From assembly GCA_019279435.1 (NCBI GenBank), contig JAAALK010000288.1, positions 72,240,811 through 72,304,810 on the forward strand: DNA of 64,000 nt. The letters run 5' to 3'. The stretch comes from Zizania palustris (lineage: Eukaryota > Streptophyta > Magnoliopsida > Poales > Poaceae). The notes beneath the pieces were generated by a model. It made no database searches. It was given only the letters and a program-made list of their open reading frames with translations, and was not told the DNA's origin. Below, piece by piece: positions 54,129-64,000 of the stretch. Position numbers and translations under genes: made by a program. Position 1 is the first letter of the stretch; each line of letters starts with the position of its first letter.

Positions 54129-55716
54129 ATGCACTTGGCCAGATAGGCCTGGAAGTAACCTTCGGAGAAGGTTTACTAGCCCGAACTGAAGAAGTTATCT
54201 TTGAGGTGGTGGATGCCCCGTATGCTTATAATGTCATCTTCGGGCGAGGCATGTTGAATCAGTTCGGAGCTGTGGCGCATCACAACTACTTGTGCATGAA
54301 GATGCCCACACAATCAGGAGTTCTGACAATCTTCGGAGATCAAGCCATAGCTCGGAGGGCAGAATATGGTCATGGTCCTCCTCTTGATCCGAGGCAAGTA
54401 AACAGTGTCCAAGATAATGGAGAAATTTTTCAGCCTCCTTCGAAGCTTCGAAGAAGTCATTTCCAAGACCAAGTCCCGAAGGAGAGATTGCAACGAAGGT
54501 CATTGTCAAAGATGGTAAAGAATACACTTTTCAATTTGGTAAAGATTTACCTCCCGAAGTTGCAACTTCCTTGGAAAAGGTCGTAGAAGAAAATTTGGAT
54601 GTCTTCGCTTGGTCTGACGAAGATATCACCGGAGTCGATCGGGATATTATTGAGCATAGTTTGCTTGTAAACCCGAAGGCCCGGCCTGTTCGACAAGGGC
54701 TCCGGAAGATGTCCGCAGAGAGAGCTGCTCTAGCTAAGGACGAAGTTGAAAAACTGTTGAAGGCGGGATTATCAGAGAAGTGGCCCATACAGAATGGTTA
54801 GCCAACACAGTCTTCGTCAGGAAGAAGTCCTCCGGAAAGTGGCGCATGTGCATTGATTTCACATCTTTGAATAAAGCGTGCCCACGTGACCCCTACCCCA
54901 TGCCCCGAATTGATCAACTAGTTGACTCCACTACAGGTTCGGAGTTACTAAGCTTCCTCGACGCGTATTCCGGTTATCATCAAATATGGTTGAAGCGCGA
55001 GATGAAATCAAGACGAGCTTGTAACTCCTTCGGGAGTCTTCTGCTATGTAAGAATTGCCCTTCGGCCTAAGAAATGCCGAGGCTACTTTTTCAAGATTAG
55101 TTGCTAAGGCTCTAGGTCATCAATTAGGCCGCAATGTGGAGGCCTATATGGATGATATTGTAATAAAGAGTGCTTTAAAGCACAACATAGCCTAGACTTA
55201 GCAGAAACATTCAATAGCCTTCGGGCATGTGGGATCCGCCTTAACCCCGAAAAATGTATATTCGGAGCTAAGGCTGGAAAGTTGTTAGGGTACTTAGTTT
55301 CAAGCAGGGGAATTGAAGCTAGCCCTACTCAGATAACTGCGCTGCAGAAGATGGCTCCTCCGGAGAATTTAAAGCAAGTGCAAAAGCTGACTGAGACTTC
55401 TGGCCGCACTTAGCAGGTTTTATCAAGGTCTGCGGAGAGGAGTTTGCAATCTTAAAGCTTTAAAAGGGTCCGAAGATTTGCATGGACACCGGAGTGTCAG
55501 AAAAGTTCGAAATATTAAAGATTATCTCAGGCAATCTGCTACACTTACGGTGCCTGTTGCGGACGAAACCCTACTTCTGTATCTTGCAGCCACAGGGCTC
55601 AGCTGTCAGCGCGTCCTTGTCAGAGAAGCTGATATCAATGGGAAGTTGGTCCAAATCCTGTCTATGTTGTATCCGAAGCATGTCAGGAGCGAAGACAAGA
55701 TACTCTTGAACTTGAG
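54062..55716 (+). pseudogene. Tat copy 3 pol (protease end, RT, RNase H start), frameshifted, cut by gap
   Basis: Continues from the shifted gag-protease with FAGPPLDALGQIGLEVTFGE to MLNQFGAVAHHNYLCMKMPT, then VNPKARPVRQGLRKMS. RT follows at 54780 (WRMCIDFTSLNKACPRDPYP), with YMDDIVIKS near 55146. RT-linked RNase H starts near 55500 (ADETLLLYLAATG). At least five frame changes are seen. The sequence enters 100 N at 55717, so integrase and the 3' LTR are missing. Confidence 0.87.
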
Positions 55717-55816
55717 NNNNNNNNNNNNNNNNNNNNNNNNNNNNNNNNNNNNNNNNNNNNNNNNNNNNNNNNNNNNNNNNNNNNNNNNNNNNNNNNNNNN
55801 NNNNNNNNNNNNNNNN
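55717..55816. other. Assembly gap (100 N)
   Basis: Exactly 100 N. The left side is Tat RNase H and the right side is a Tekay LTR, so an unknown amount is missing and the join is not direct. Confidence 0.99.
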
Positions 55817-56728
55817 CCTAATCCATAGTATGGGTCGGTTCAGCTTGATGCACCGAGCGGAGGAGACAAGACCATCTATCGGGAGTTGCCCAGTGATGGC
55901 TTGTGCTGACGAGGCACTAATGGGGGTCGCACTGTCTACCAATCGGGGTCTACTCAGACGCCATGAGTGAGATCCCAGTGGAGCATTGATGAAACCTAGT
56001 GAGGTTGTCCTCTTGCTGAGCCGGACATGCGAAAGGTTTCGGCATGAGTTCCTTCGGGGTGACGTGGTGTCATCTCGACACACTGTTGTGTGCGGGAGCG
56101 AGTGCCTTGTGGGTAAAGTAGTACACCTCTGATCAGAGTATAACTTTTCGAAAAGCCGTGCCCACGGTCACGGGCGGCCAAGTGATGTTCTCCGCAGTTA
56201 GCTTTCAGTGTTGAAGTTGTGAATTGCATGTCATGTTTATGATGGGTTGAAAGAGCGAGTGGGCACAGGTGTGCAACTCGAGGTAGTGGAAAGATAAGTA
56301 CTGTTATTTAATTCAGCATGTTTATTTCTGTTTTAACACTGCTCATTAAAGATTAAACAACATTTAACCTGCTTTTATGCAATTAGCCTTGTTATGCATC
56401 CTTGTTCAACAGCCATCATTATTTGCATGTCCGTGGCTTGTTGAGTACTTTGTACTCATCCCTCATGGGTTAATTCTTTTAGATGTCAGTGTATGAAGAA
56501 GAAGTCCAGGAGTAGCGTCCCAGGCGAGGAGTCGGATCCGTGAAGTCAAGACGTTCCGCAGCTGCTTAGTTCGCTTCCGCTTAAATTTGAGTTGTAATAA
56601 GTGTAGCCAATGAGCTACGTACTTGCTTTATTTCCGTTTATTTCGTTGTCAGCTTGTGGGCATCTTGTAATAATGACATTTCATTTATATTCAATGAATT
56701 GCGGTTCGTAAGAACCCGGGTCGTTACA
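55817..56728 (+). repeat. 3' part of a plus-strand Tekay-type LTR
   Basis: Shares phrases with the other Tekay LTRs: GGTTTCGGCATGAGTTCC, GTGCCTTGTGGGTAAAGTAG, CACCTCTGATCAGAGT, GTGGCTTGTTGAGTACTTTG. It ends CCGGGTCGTTACA at 56728. No PBS follows, so it is a 3' LTR or solo LTR whose start is lost in the gap. Confidence 0.82.
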
Positions 56729-57340
56729 ATAATGTCGGATTGGGGGGGGGGGGGGAATTCCTACGGCGGAGACGAAGCTGGCAGGTGGGCATTCCTAGCA
56801 GTGAGTGTGGCGCGGGCGCAGGTGGCTGGTGACGTCGACATGCGGGCCTAGTGCAGCAGTGGGAGAAGTCAACATGCGGCATGTGTGGGAGAGGGGAGAG
56901 AGAGGCTGACAAGTGGGTCCTCAATGTCAATGAGGGCACGAAAACGGGTTGGGCCGGCCTGGAGAGAGGAAAAGAAAGGGAGCGACCCATTAGGATTTTA
57001 AATTCTTTTTTCAATTAAAATAATTTTACAATTTTATTTGTATTTTCTATACTAGTTGCCAAGGTCCTAAAAATTCAGAAAAATTCCTAAAATATTATTT
57101 TGACTTGGGAGAACTTAATAAAAATTCCCCAACTCAGATCTTGGATTATTTCTTATGGTTTTTATATTTATTGTCCTCTTTTAGGTTCAAACTTAATTAA
57201 TTTCCTTTTATTCCCAAAAATTTATTTACCTTGTTTTAATTCTTTATTATTTCAAACACTTATTATTCTGACTCAAGTTATTTATTTAAATTTTTAATTT
57301 TTCTTCATTTTATTTTATTTTGAAAAATCAGGGTGTTACA
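56729..57340 (-). repeat. Minus-strand Tekay-type 3' LTR, first 612 bp
   Basis: Its start is GGGTGTTACA at 57331-57340 on the plus strand (TGTAACACCC on minus), right after the gag-only internal region. It is cut at 56728 by the plus-strand LTR. It contains a run of 14 G (56742-56755) directly followed by GAATTC. Confidence 0.8.
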
Positions 57341-58702
57341 ATCCTATCCGACTTACAGAGAATCTCTTCTCGAGATTTGAAGCGAACTTCGGAAAACTCA
57401 GGAGGTGAGGCCTTCAATGGTGCTCCGGAATAGAAGAAGGTGCATGGTGCTTCAGAATTAAGCGGGACTTCTGTCGGTACTGAGTTGATAGGAGACATAC
57501 TCGAAACCTCTTCTGACATATCTTGGTCTTCCTTGGCGTAGATGTGGTGCATTTGAGCACGATCCATCTAGGTTTGAGGTAGAGCTTTGTAGTTGCTTGG
57601 GGTAAGGACATCTGTTGGAGAAGTGCCCTTCCTGGCGACAGTTGAAACAAACCACAACTTTACCATTTCTATCTTTCATGACTCTGGTGGTCTGCATTGG
57701 AGCTTGACTTACAAGCAGTGCTTGGTGAGAGACACCTGAACTTGTTCCCCCATTGGCATTCTGTGGCTCAAAAGCGGCTGATGCTTGAGTAGTAACCATG
57801 GTGCGCGGCCTCTAACTGTTTCCTTGTTGGTAACGGTAGGCAATCATCTTCCTCTTCTTCTGATATATCTTGTTCTACTCAGATTCTTGGATAATTGCTT
57901 TGTTTACTAACTTATGAAAGTCAGTATAATCTGCTGCAATGAGTTGAATTGACAGTCCATCCTTTAGTCCCTTTAGGAACTTTCATTGCCTGTCTGCGTT
58001 TGTGCGCACGTCTTCTGGTGCATACCATGCCAGACGGTTGAACTCATGCAAGTACTCTGTGACGGTCTTGTGGCCTTGCTACAGGTCACAGAACTCTTGC
58101 CTCTTGAGGGAAACGATCCCGGCTGGTATGTGGGCGGCTCTGAAGACGGCCAAAAATTTTGCCTAATTGACCACATGATCTTCAAGGTGGGACTCATGAT
58201 AGTTGTCCCACCACTCGGTTGTTGGGCCGTGAAGTTAGTGTGTGGAGAACGCCACACACTCCTGGTCGGTGCAGGGCAAGAGGTCCAGCTTCTTGCTATT
58301 GGAACGGAGCTAATATCTCGCCTCCATTAAATTGGTGGTGCTGGAGGAGGTGGGTGGCCTCACGCGCAAGAACTCCAATAGTTGTGGCGTCTGGGCTGTT
58401 GAAAGTGTGGGGTTGTGGGGGTGTTAGTCTTGATCTTGTTGTTGTTGAAGTTGATGCAGTTGGGTCTGTTGCTCTTGCATTTGCGCTTGTTGCTGCTGTA
58501 TTTGAGCCAACAGTATCGTGATCAGTTGGTTTTGACTTTCCATTATCTCAGCTAGGGTGAGGTGATTGGCAGCTGGGATGTCAGACTAATGTTGACCAGT
58601 TGCACCCCAGTTGGTCACAACGCTTTCGGGGAGGTTGCCAGCAGGGTTGCCTTAAACATCATTGTTGTTGTTGTTAGTACTGTTGTTCTGACTACTGTCC
58701 AT
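57341..58702 (-). pseudogene. Minus-strand Tekay derivative: gag joined directly to the 3' end, pol absent
   Basis: Gag starts at 58702 (MDSSQNNSTNNNNNDV). A Gln-rich helix follows, then a capsid homologous to 16998-17600 (LEFLRVRPPTSSSTTN, EWWDNYHESHLEDHV, FRAAHIPAGIVSLKRQE, EYLHEFNRLAWYAPEDVRTN) and the zinc knuckle CFNCRQEGHFSNRC (about 57645). About 230 bp further, FSEVRFKSREEI and a short tail meet the LTR start at 57340. Protease, RT, RNase H, integrase and chromodomain are all missing. Stops within gag, several TAG or TGA at expected Trp or Gln, make it inactive. It is a non-autonomous form or an internal deletion. Confidence 0.82.
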
Positions 58703-58742
58703 TTTTCTAAAGGACATAACACCCCGTAGAGAATATGAAAAG

Positions 58743-59236
58743 TGTTGGGGGAAAATACTTCACCCTCATGACTTTAGAGATTGACAGTCAAATATAACTT
58801 ATCGGCTTCGAAGCTCGTGCTTGTGCTCGAAGGTGGTGAAGTTTCTAAGCACAAAAGGTGCTTCGTCTTGGGATTCGAAGGTACCCTCCACAGGCTATGG
58901 AGCTTCGGTGGAAAACAGCAAGTCTGATAAGATGTTTGCCTTATCTTCCTACTCCGGGTAGATTTTACCATTTTAACCCTCTTCGGGGTGCCGAATAGTT
59001 TTCACTATGTCGGTTGTAATTGAGGGGTAAATAGGTCTTTTCCTTAGACTTTTTGCCTATAAATACCTTCCTTTTTACCCTGTAATGGGCATCGAATACT
59101 TAGTTATTCAATACACAATTTCAGACTACTTAAGCTATTATCCAATACGGAGGCTTGAGATAGTTCTCAACACAAATCCACTATTTGTGAGTTCTTAATC
59201 TTAGAGAACCTATTAGCGTAATCTTTTACGCCAACA
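58743..59236 (+). repeat. 5' LTR of Tat copy 4 (494 bp)
   Basis: Has TGTTGGGGGA and ACGCCAACA ends as in copies 1 and 3, but clear divergence in the first 230 bp, so it is a sister subfamily. The TATA GCCTATAAATACC is near 59056. The PBS-like TGGCACCGTCCGTGGGGA starts at 59239. It inserted into the 5' region of the minus-strand Tekay derivative. Confidence 0.92.
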
Positions 59237-59442
59237 GTTGGCACCGTCCGTGGGGATCCTAGTTCTAAAAGCTAGTTCTCTACTCCTGACTGTACTTCGA
59301 AGGGCACTTGCGGAAGGAGCTTTAGAGTCTCAAGATTTCGCGCACCCTTCGGTAAGGAGCTTCTTAGTGCAGTTCGAAGGCCTTCCCTCGCCTTCCCAAA
59401 CCAATCTAAGCCCTCGGTCTTCAGACCTTATCTTCATTAGCT

Positions 59443-60632
59443 ATGCCTCCCAAGCGGAAGCCTAGCCTCGGATCCTCCCCAAAGGTCCCCTCGGACCAAC
59501 GGAGCAGGACCTTCAGCCATCCTGACAACCCCCGAAGGCGCTGCCGGACATCGAGCACCCAGAGGCCCTCGATATGCTCCTACGGTGATCCAAACCGACT
59601 ACATTAGCTCCCAAGACCCGGAGCTCCCCTCCGAAGGAAACGAAAACCTTCCTGAGGATGAAACTAGTCAAGTAGCAAGACTTCAGGAGGAAGTGGCTAG
59701 GTGGAGGCAAGATGCCGCTGATCGACTCTGCTCTCAAGCTTCCACCCAGGCTCCAGAAGGCCCCAAGACGGTGGTGCTGGCAACCTTCCCGAAGTTGTCC
59801 AAGTCCCGAAGGAGGCTGAGAATGCATCCTTCGATGACAAGTCTCCGCTGCATTCGGACTTGCAAAAGGTATCCTTCGATCCCAGGTTCAAAGCCTCAAA
59901 GTTGCACAAGTATTCTGGTGGGTCTGACCCCGGGGAATTCGCTCGCTCATATGCCCTGGTGATAGAAGCCAGCGGAGGGGTGCGTAACACTATGACGAAG
60001 TGTTTTCTCCTCGCTCTCAAAGGTGTGGCTCTCTGATGGTTCTGATCTCTGAGGCCAGGATCGATCAAATCCTGGGAGTAGTTGAAGAGGAAGTTTGTAA
60101 GCAACTTCCAAGGTACGTTTGTGGCCCCAATGTCAACGGGGAGTTTATTTCAGGTGAAGCAGCGAGCAGGGGAGACGCTTCGGGAATACTTCACACGCTT
60201 CGCACACACCAAGTTGCAGATCAAGGGCTTGTCTACCTCTTCGGTAGTCGACGCCGCCCGCGAAGCGGTGTTGAACCCAGACCTCCTCAGCAAGCTTCAT
60301 CGGAAACCAGTGTCATCCGTGGCACAGCTGATGGCATACTTTGAACAGTATGCCAAGGCGGAGGAAGGCTACCTCCGAAGAGCCACAACACCTGCACCAG
60401 CTCTTCAGGAAGTGAAGACGGAGCCCAAAGCCTCAACCTCTCCGCAACCCCCTCACGACAATCGCTTCAATGATCATAGGCGGGGAAAGAAGAACTTCCG
60501 CTCGGAGGTGTTGAACATTGCACCCTCCGCTCCGAAGGTACCTGCCAACTTTCAGCAGGCGCAAGGCTTCAAGGCTGGGGCTCTGAAGCCCCAATAAAGA
60601 GCACCTGGCAGGTGCCAGAGTTTTTTTTGCTG
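59443..60632 (+). pseudogene. Tat copy 4 gag, frameshifted
   Basis: Starts MPPKRKPSLGSS at 59443. Early shifts separate it into 59585-59962 (LPSEGNENLPEDETSQVARL) and the capsid part 60082-60597 (FVSNFQGTFVAPMSTGSLFQ, FAHTKLQIKGLSTSSVVDAA). The zinc motif CVHGENRSHDTKYC follows near 60630 in another frame. It is homologous to the open gag of copy 3. Confidence 0.87.
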
Positions 60633-60633
60633 C

Positions 60634-63600
60634 GTGCATGGTGAGAATAGAAGCCATGACACAAAATATTGTAAGGAGGTATTAACCCTTCGAGGTGAAT
60701 ACCTAGGACAAAGTACAGGGCGAGGTACTTCGGATCGAGCCCCTCCAGTGGCACGGTCGGAGCCTGTGCAAATCGTGGCCCGAGCCGGTGTCCCCAAAGC
60801 CCACATGCAGCTACCGGTGGCCAACATTATGCCACCACCGAAGCAGGAAGACCCCCAAGACCACGGCAAGCGAGTGGTCCTGCCCATCTCCGAAGGGGGG
60901 ACCCTCGGTAACATGTCCAAAAGGCAGCAGCGAGAATATGTCTGCGAAGTAGGACACATAGGGACCTCGAATTCCATGGAGGGAATGCCTGAATGGTCTC
61001 ATGTACCTATTTCCTTTACTGCCAATGATGTCGTGGGGGTGAAGTTCCCCCATGCTGACCCCTTGGTCATTTCAGCATATATAGCTGGGGTGGAAGTTCG
61101 AAGGATCCTGGTAGACGGCGGGAGCTCCGCAGACATACTTTTTGTCCAGGCCTTCGATCAGATGTGCATTCCTCAGAGGCATCTACTTCTGGTGGCCCGC
61201 CCATTTCAAGGTTTCATAGGTCCGCCTCTCGATGCCCTCGGCCAAATAGGCCTCGAGGTTGCCTTCGGAGAGGGGCCCTTGGCCAGGGTGGAAGAGGTGA
61301 TCTTCGACGTCGTCGACGCCCCATATGCCTACAACACAATTTTCGGATGGGGGATGCTGAACCAGTTCGGGGCTATAGCACATCACAACTATCTATGTCT
61401 CAAGATGCCCACGCAAGGTGGAGTTCTCACTATTTCAGGAGACCAAGCTGTAGCCCGAAGAACGGAGTATGGCCACGGCCAGCCATTGGACCCTCGGCAA
61501 GTACACAGTGTGACTGGAGCACACGGAGGAGGTTCTAGAGTCTTCGAACTCCTTGAAGGGCCTTTCCCTCAACCCAATCCTGGAAGGTGATGTCGTCACG
61601 AAGATAATCCTAAAGGATGGCAAAGAATACCCAATGCAGTTCGGCAAGGGGATATCTCCGGAGATAGCTGCCTCGTTGGAAGAAGTAGTCAAGCAAAATT
61701 TGGACTATCTTTGCCTGAACTGACGAAGACATCACCGGGGTTGACCAGAGCATCATCGAGCATAGCCTGCTTGTCAACCCGAAGGCCAGGCCAGTACGCT
61801 AGGGGCTCCGTAAGGTGTCTGCAGAAAGGGCAGACCTCACCAAGATAGAAGTGGAAAAATTGTTAAGGGCTGACATCATTAGGGAAGTAGCTCACACGGA
61901 GTAGGTTGGCTAACCCTGTTTTTGTCAGGAAAAAGGGCTCCGGACAAATGGCGCATGTGCATTGATTTTACATCATTAAATAAAGCATGCCCACGAGAAC
62001 CCTACCCTATGCCCCGAATAGACCAGCTGGTGGATTATACGGCTGACTTCGAATTACTGAGTTTCTTGGATGCTTACTCTGGTTATCATCAAGTCTGGCA
62101 AAAGCGCGAAGACGAAGCCAAGACAAGTTTCATAACCCCATTCGGAGTATTTTGTTATGTAAGAATGCCTTTTGGCTTGTAGAATGCCGGAGCCACATTC
62201 TCACGTTTGATAGCTAAGGTTCTAGGTCACCAAATAGGCTTAAATGTCGAAGCTTATATGGATGACATTGTAATAAAGAGTGTTGTAAAGCACCATCATA
62301 GCCTAGACTTAGCTGAAACATTTGAGAGCCTCCGAGCATGTGGAGTCCGCCTCAACCCTGAAAAATGTATATTCGAGGCGCAAGCACAAAAACTGCTAGG
62401 GTACTTAGTTTCGAGTAGGGGAATCGAAGCTAGCCCAACACAGATAAGTGCATTACAAAGAATGGATCCACTAGAAAATTTGAAGCAAGTCCTAGAAGCT
62501 AACAGGACGGCTCGCAGCTCTCATCAGATTTTTGGCCAGATCAGCTGAACAAAGCCTTCCAATATTCAAAGCTTTAAAGGGGTCCGAAAGTTTCAACTAG
62601 GACGCTGGAGTGCCAGAAGATCTTCGATGATATCAAAGAGTACCTCGGAAGCTTTTCGACACTTACCGTGCCCTCCCGGAAGAAACTCTCCTTCTTTATC
62701 TTGCAGCAACGGGCTCCACAGTAAGTGCAGTATTGGTCAGAGAAGTTGAGCTTAAGGGAAAGCTGGTGCAAAACCCAATTATTTCATCTCAGAAGCTTTG
62801 TCCGGAGAAAAGACAAGATACTCCGAGCTCGAGAAATTTGCTTATGTTTTAGTAATGGCCTCGCAGGAAGTTAAGGCATTACCTTCTAGCACATAACCTA
62901 ATCGTTCCTACCTCGTATCCTCTTGGTGATATGCTTCAGAGCAAAGATTCTACGGGTAGGATCAGAAAATGGGCTGTCGAGCTAGCCCCCTTTGGAATTT
63001 CCTTCATGGCGAGAACAGTTATCAAATCCCAGATCATAGCTGACTTCGTAGCAGAGTGGACTCCATCTGCAGTTTGGGCTCCGGAAGAACCCTCCGAAGG
63101 TCTATGGACAATTTTTTCTGACGGAGCTTATCAGGCATCTGGTGCCGAAGATGGAGCTGTAATAATATCGCCGTCAGGGAAAAAGGCCATGTATTCTGCG
63201 AGGCTCAACTTTAAGACCACCAATAATATCGCAGAGTACGAAGGAATCCTGCTAGGCCTCCAAAAGGCAAAGGACACTTGGAGAAGTAAGGATAATAATT
63301 AAAACAGATTCCCAAGTCGTCACAGGGCATGTTGACAAAAGCTTTCAAGTAAGGAACCCACATATGGCAAAGTATCTGGAAGAAATCCGCAAGGCAGAAG
63401 TAATATTCAAAGGATTTTTGTTCGAAGTATCCCTCGGGCATATAATCAACTTGCAGACATTCTAGCGAAGGCTACAGCCAGAGCATTGGACCTCCCAGAG
63501 GGTGCTTTCTATGAAGAACTAGTCAAGCCTGCAGTAAATCAATTACCCTCCACAGAAGTCTTTTGCATCCCAGCTACAGATTGGCAGGCTCCGATAATGG

Positions 63601-64000
63601 ATGTCTTGCAAAGCAGCGCGGTTTCGTTAGAAGGTCCGGATTTCCGAATGTTGCAAGCAAGGGCTCGAAATTATAAGCTTGTCAATGGAATGTTATACAA
63701 AGCCGGAGTTTGTTCTCCTCTACTCCGGTGCATCTCACAACCCGAAGGCCAGGATATACTTCGGGACATTCACGAAGGTTTATGTGGAAGCCACCTAGCC
63801 CCCCGCACTCTAGCAGGAAAGACACTTTGGCAGGGGCTCTATTGGCCGACAATTGTAAGAGATGCAGAGGAATTGGTTCGAACCTATCAAAGATGCCAAT
63901 GGATGGGAAGACGGAGCCACCGTCCACCAGTACCACTTCAAGTTATTGCCCCGGTGTGGCCAATGGCACGATGGGGGAATGGATCTCATCGGCCCTTTTC
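60634..64000 (+). pseudogene. Tat copy 4 pol, runs off the window end
   Basis: Protease is in an open 318-aa stretch (60634-61590) with ILVDGGSSADILF and MLNQFGAIAHHNYLCLKMPT. RT has WRMCIDFTSLNKACPREPYP (61940), and YMDD is at 62255-62266. RT-linked RNase H runs 62640-63060 (KWAVELAPFGISFMARTVIK). The second, archaeal-type RNase H has FSDGAYQASGAEDGAVIISP and NNIAEYEGILLGLQ (63110-63270), diagnostic of Tat. Integrase begins near 63640 (MLYKAGVCSPLLRCIS, DIHEGLCGSHLAPRTL). The first Cys of the HHCC pair reads Tyr (TYQRCQWMGR). Stops at 61801 and 62180 and several shifts show inactivity. The 3' half of integrase and the 3' LTR lie beyond 64000. Confidence 0.88.

Overview
This is plant nuclear DNA, almost certainly from a grass. 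The reasons are intron-bearing host genes with very GC-rich exons, papain-type proteases of the grass type, and dense nested LTR retrotransposons of the Tekay, Tat, CRM-like and SIRE/Opie lineages. The genus cannot be fixed from the sequence alone. Two runs of exactly 100 N (6137-6236 and 55717-55816) show this is a scaffold with gaps of unknown size, both inside nearly identical Tat copies.

Layout. 1-2261: 3' end of a Ty3/gypsy chromovirus-like element (RNase H end, intact integrase, 3' LTR). 2262-4796: decayed repeat DNA with an antisense Tat pol fragment. 4797-6136: 5' LTR and gag of Tat copy 1, cut by gap 1. 6237-10610: SIRE/Opie-type Copia element truncated in its reverse transcriptase. 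10611-26841: a nest in which a minus-strand LTR element (called X here) sits in a minus-strand Tekay LTR, and a plus-strand Tekay element sits in X at the target GCCTC. This last locus appears twice in tandem, first as a solo LTR (11606-14336) and then as an almost full element (15654-24762), joined by a three-base microhomology.

26842-41822 is the gene-bearing island. It holds a seven-exon host gene of unknown function (coding exons 30596-34022, +) with a hAT-type element in intron 2, and two divergently transcribed papain-like cysteine protease genes (34636-35821 on -, 38585-39702 on +). A LINE remnant, a MITE and small repeats lie between them.

41823-50850: decayed Tat copy 2 with a long 3' region carrying antisense ORF remnants. 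50851-51732: Copia LTR plus primer-binding site, interrupted by Tat copy 3 (51733-55716), whose gag frame is open. After gap 2: the 3' part of a plus-strand Tekay LTR, a minus-strand Tekay derivative that keeps gag but has lost pol (56729-58742), then Tat copy 4 (58743 to the window end).

Functionally only three genes look like working host genes. The two proteases have signal peptides, propeptides and complete Cys/His/Asn catalytic residues, which points to vacuolar or secreted proteolysis. Everything else is mobile-element sequence in various states of decay. The most interesting structures are the tandem solo-LTR/full-element arrangement, an intact extra ORF placed before gag in the plus-strand Tekay element, the gag-only Tekay derivative, and antisense coding remnants in Tat copy 2.
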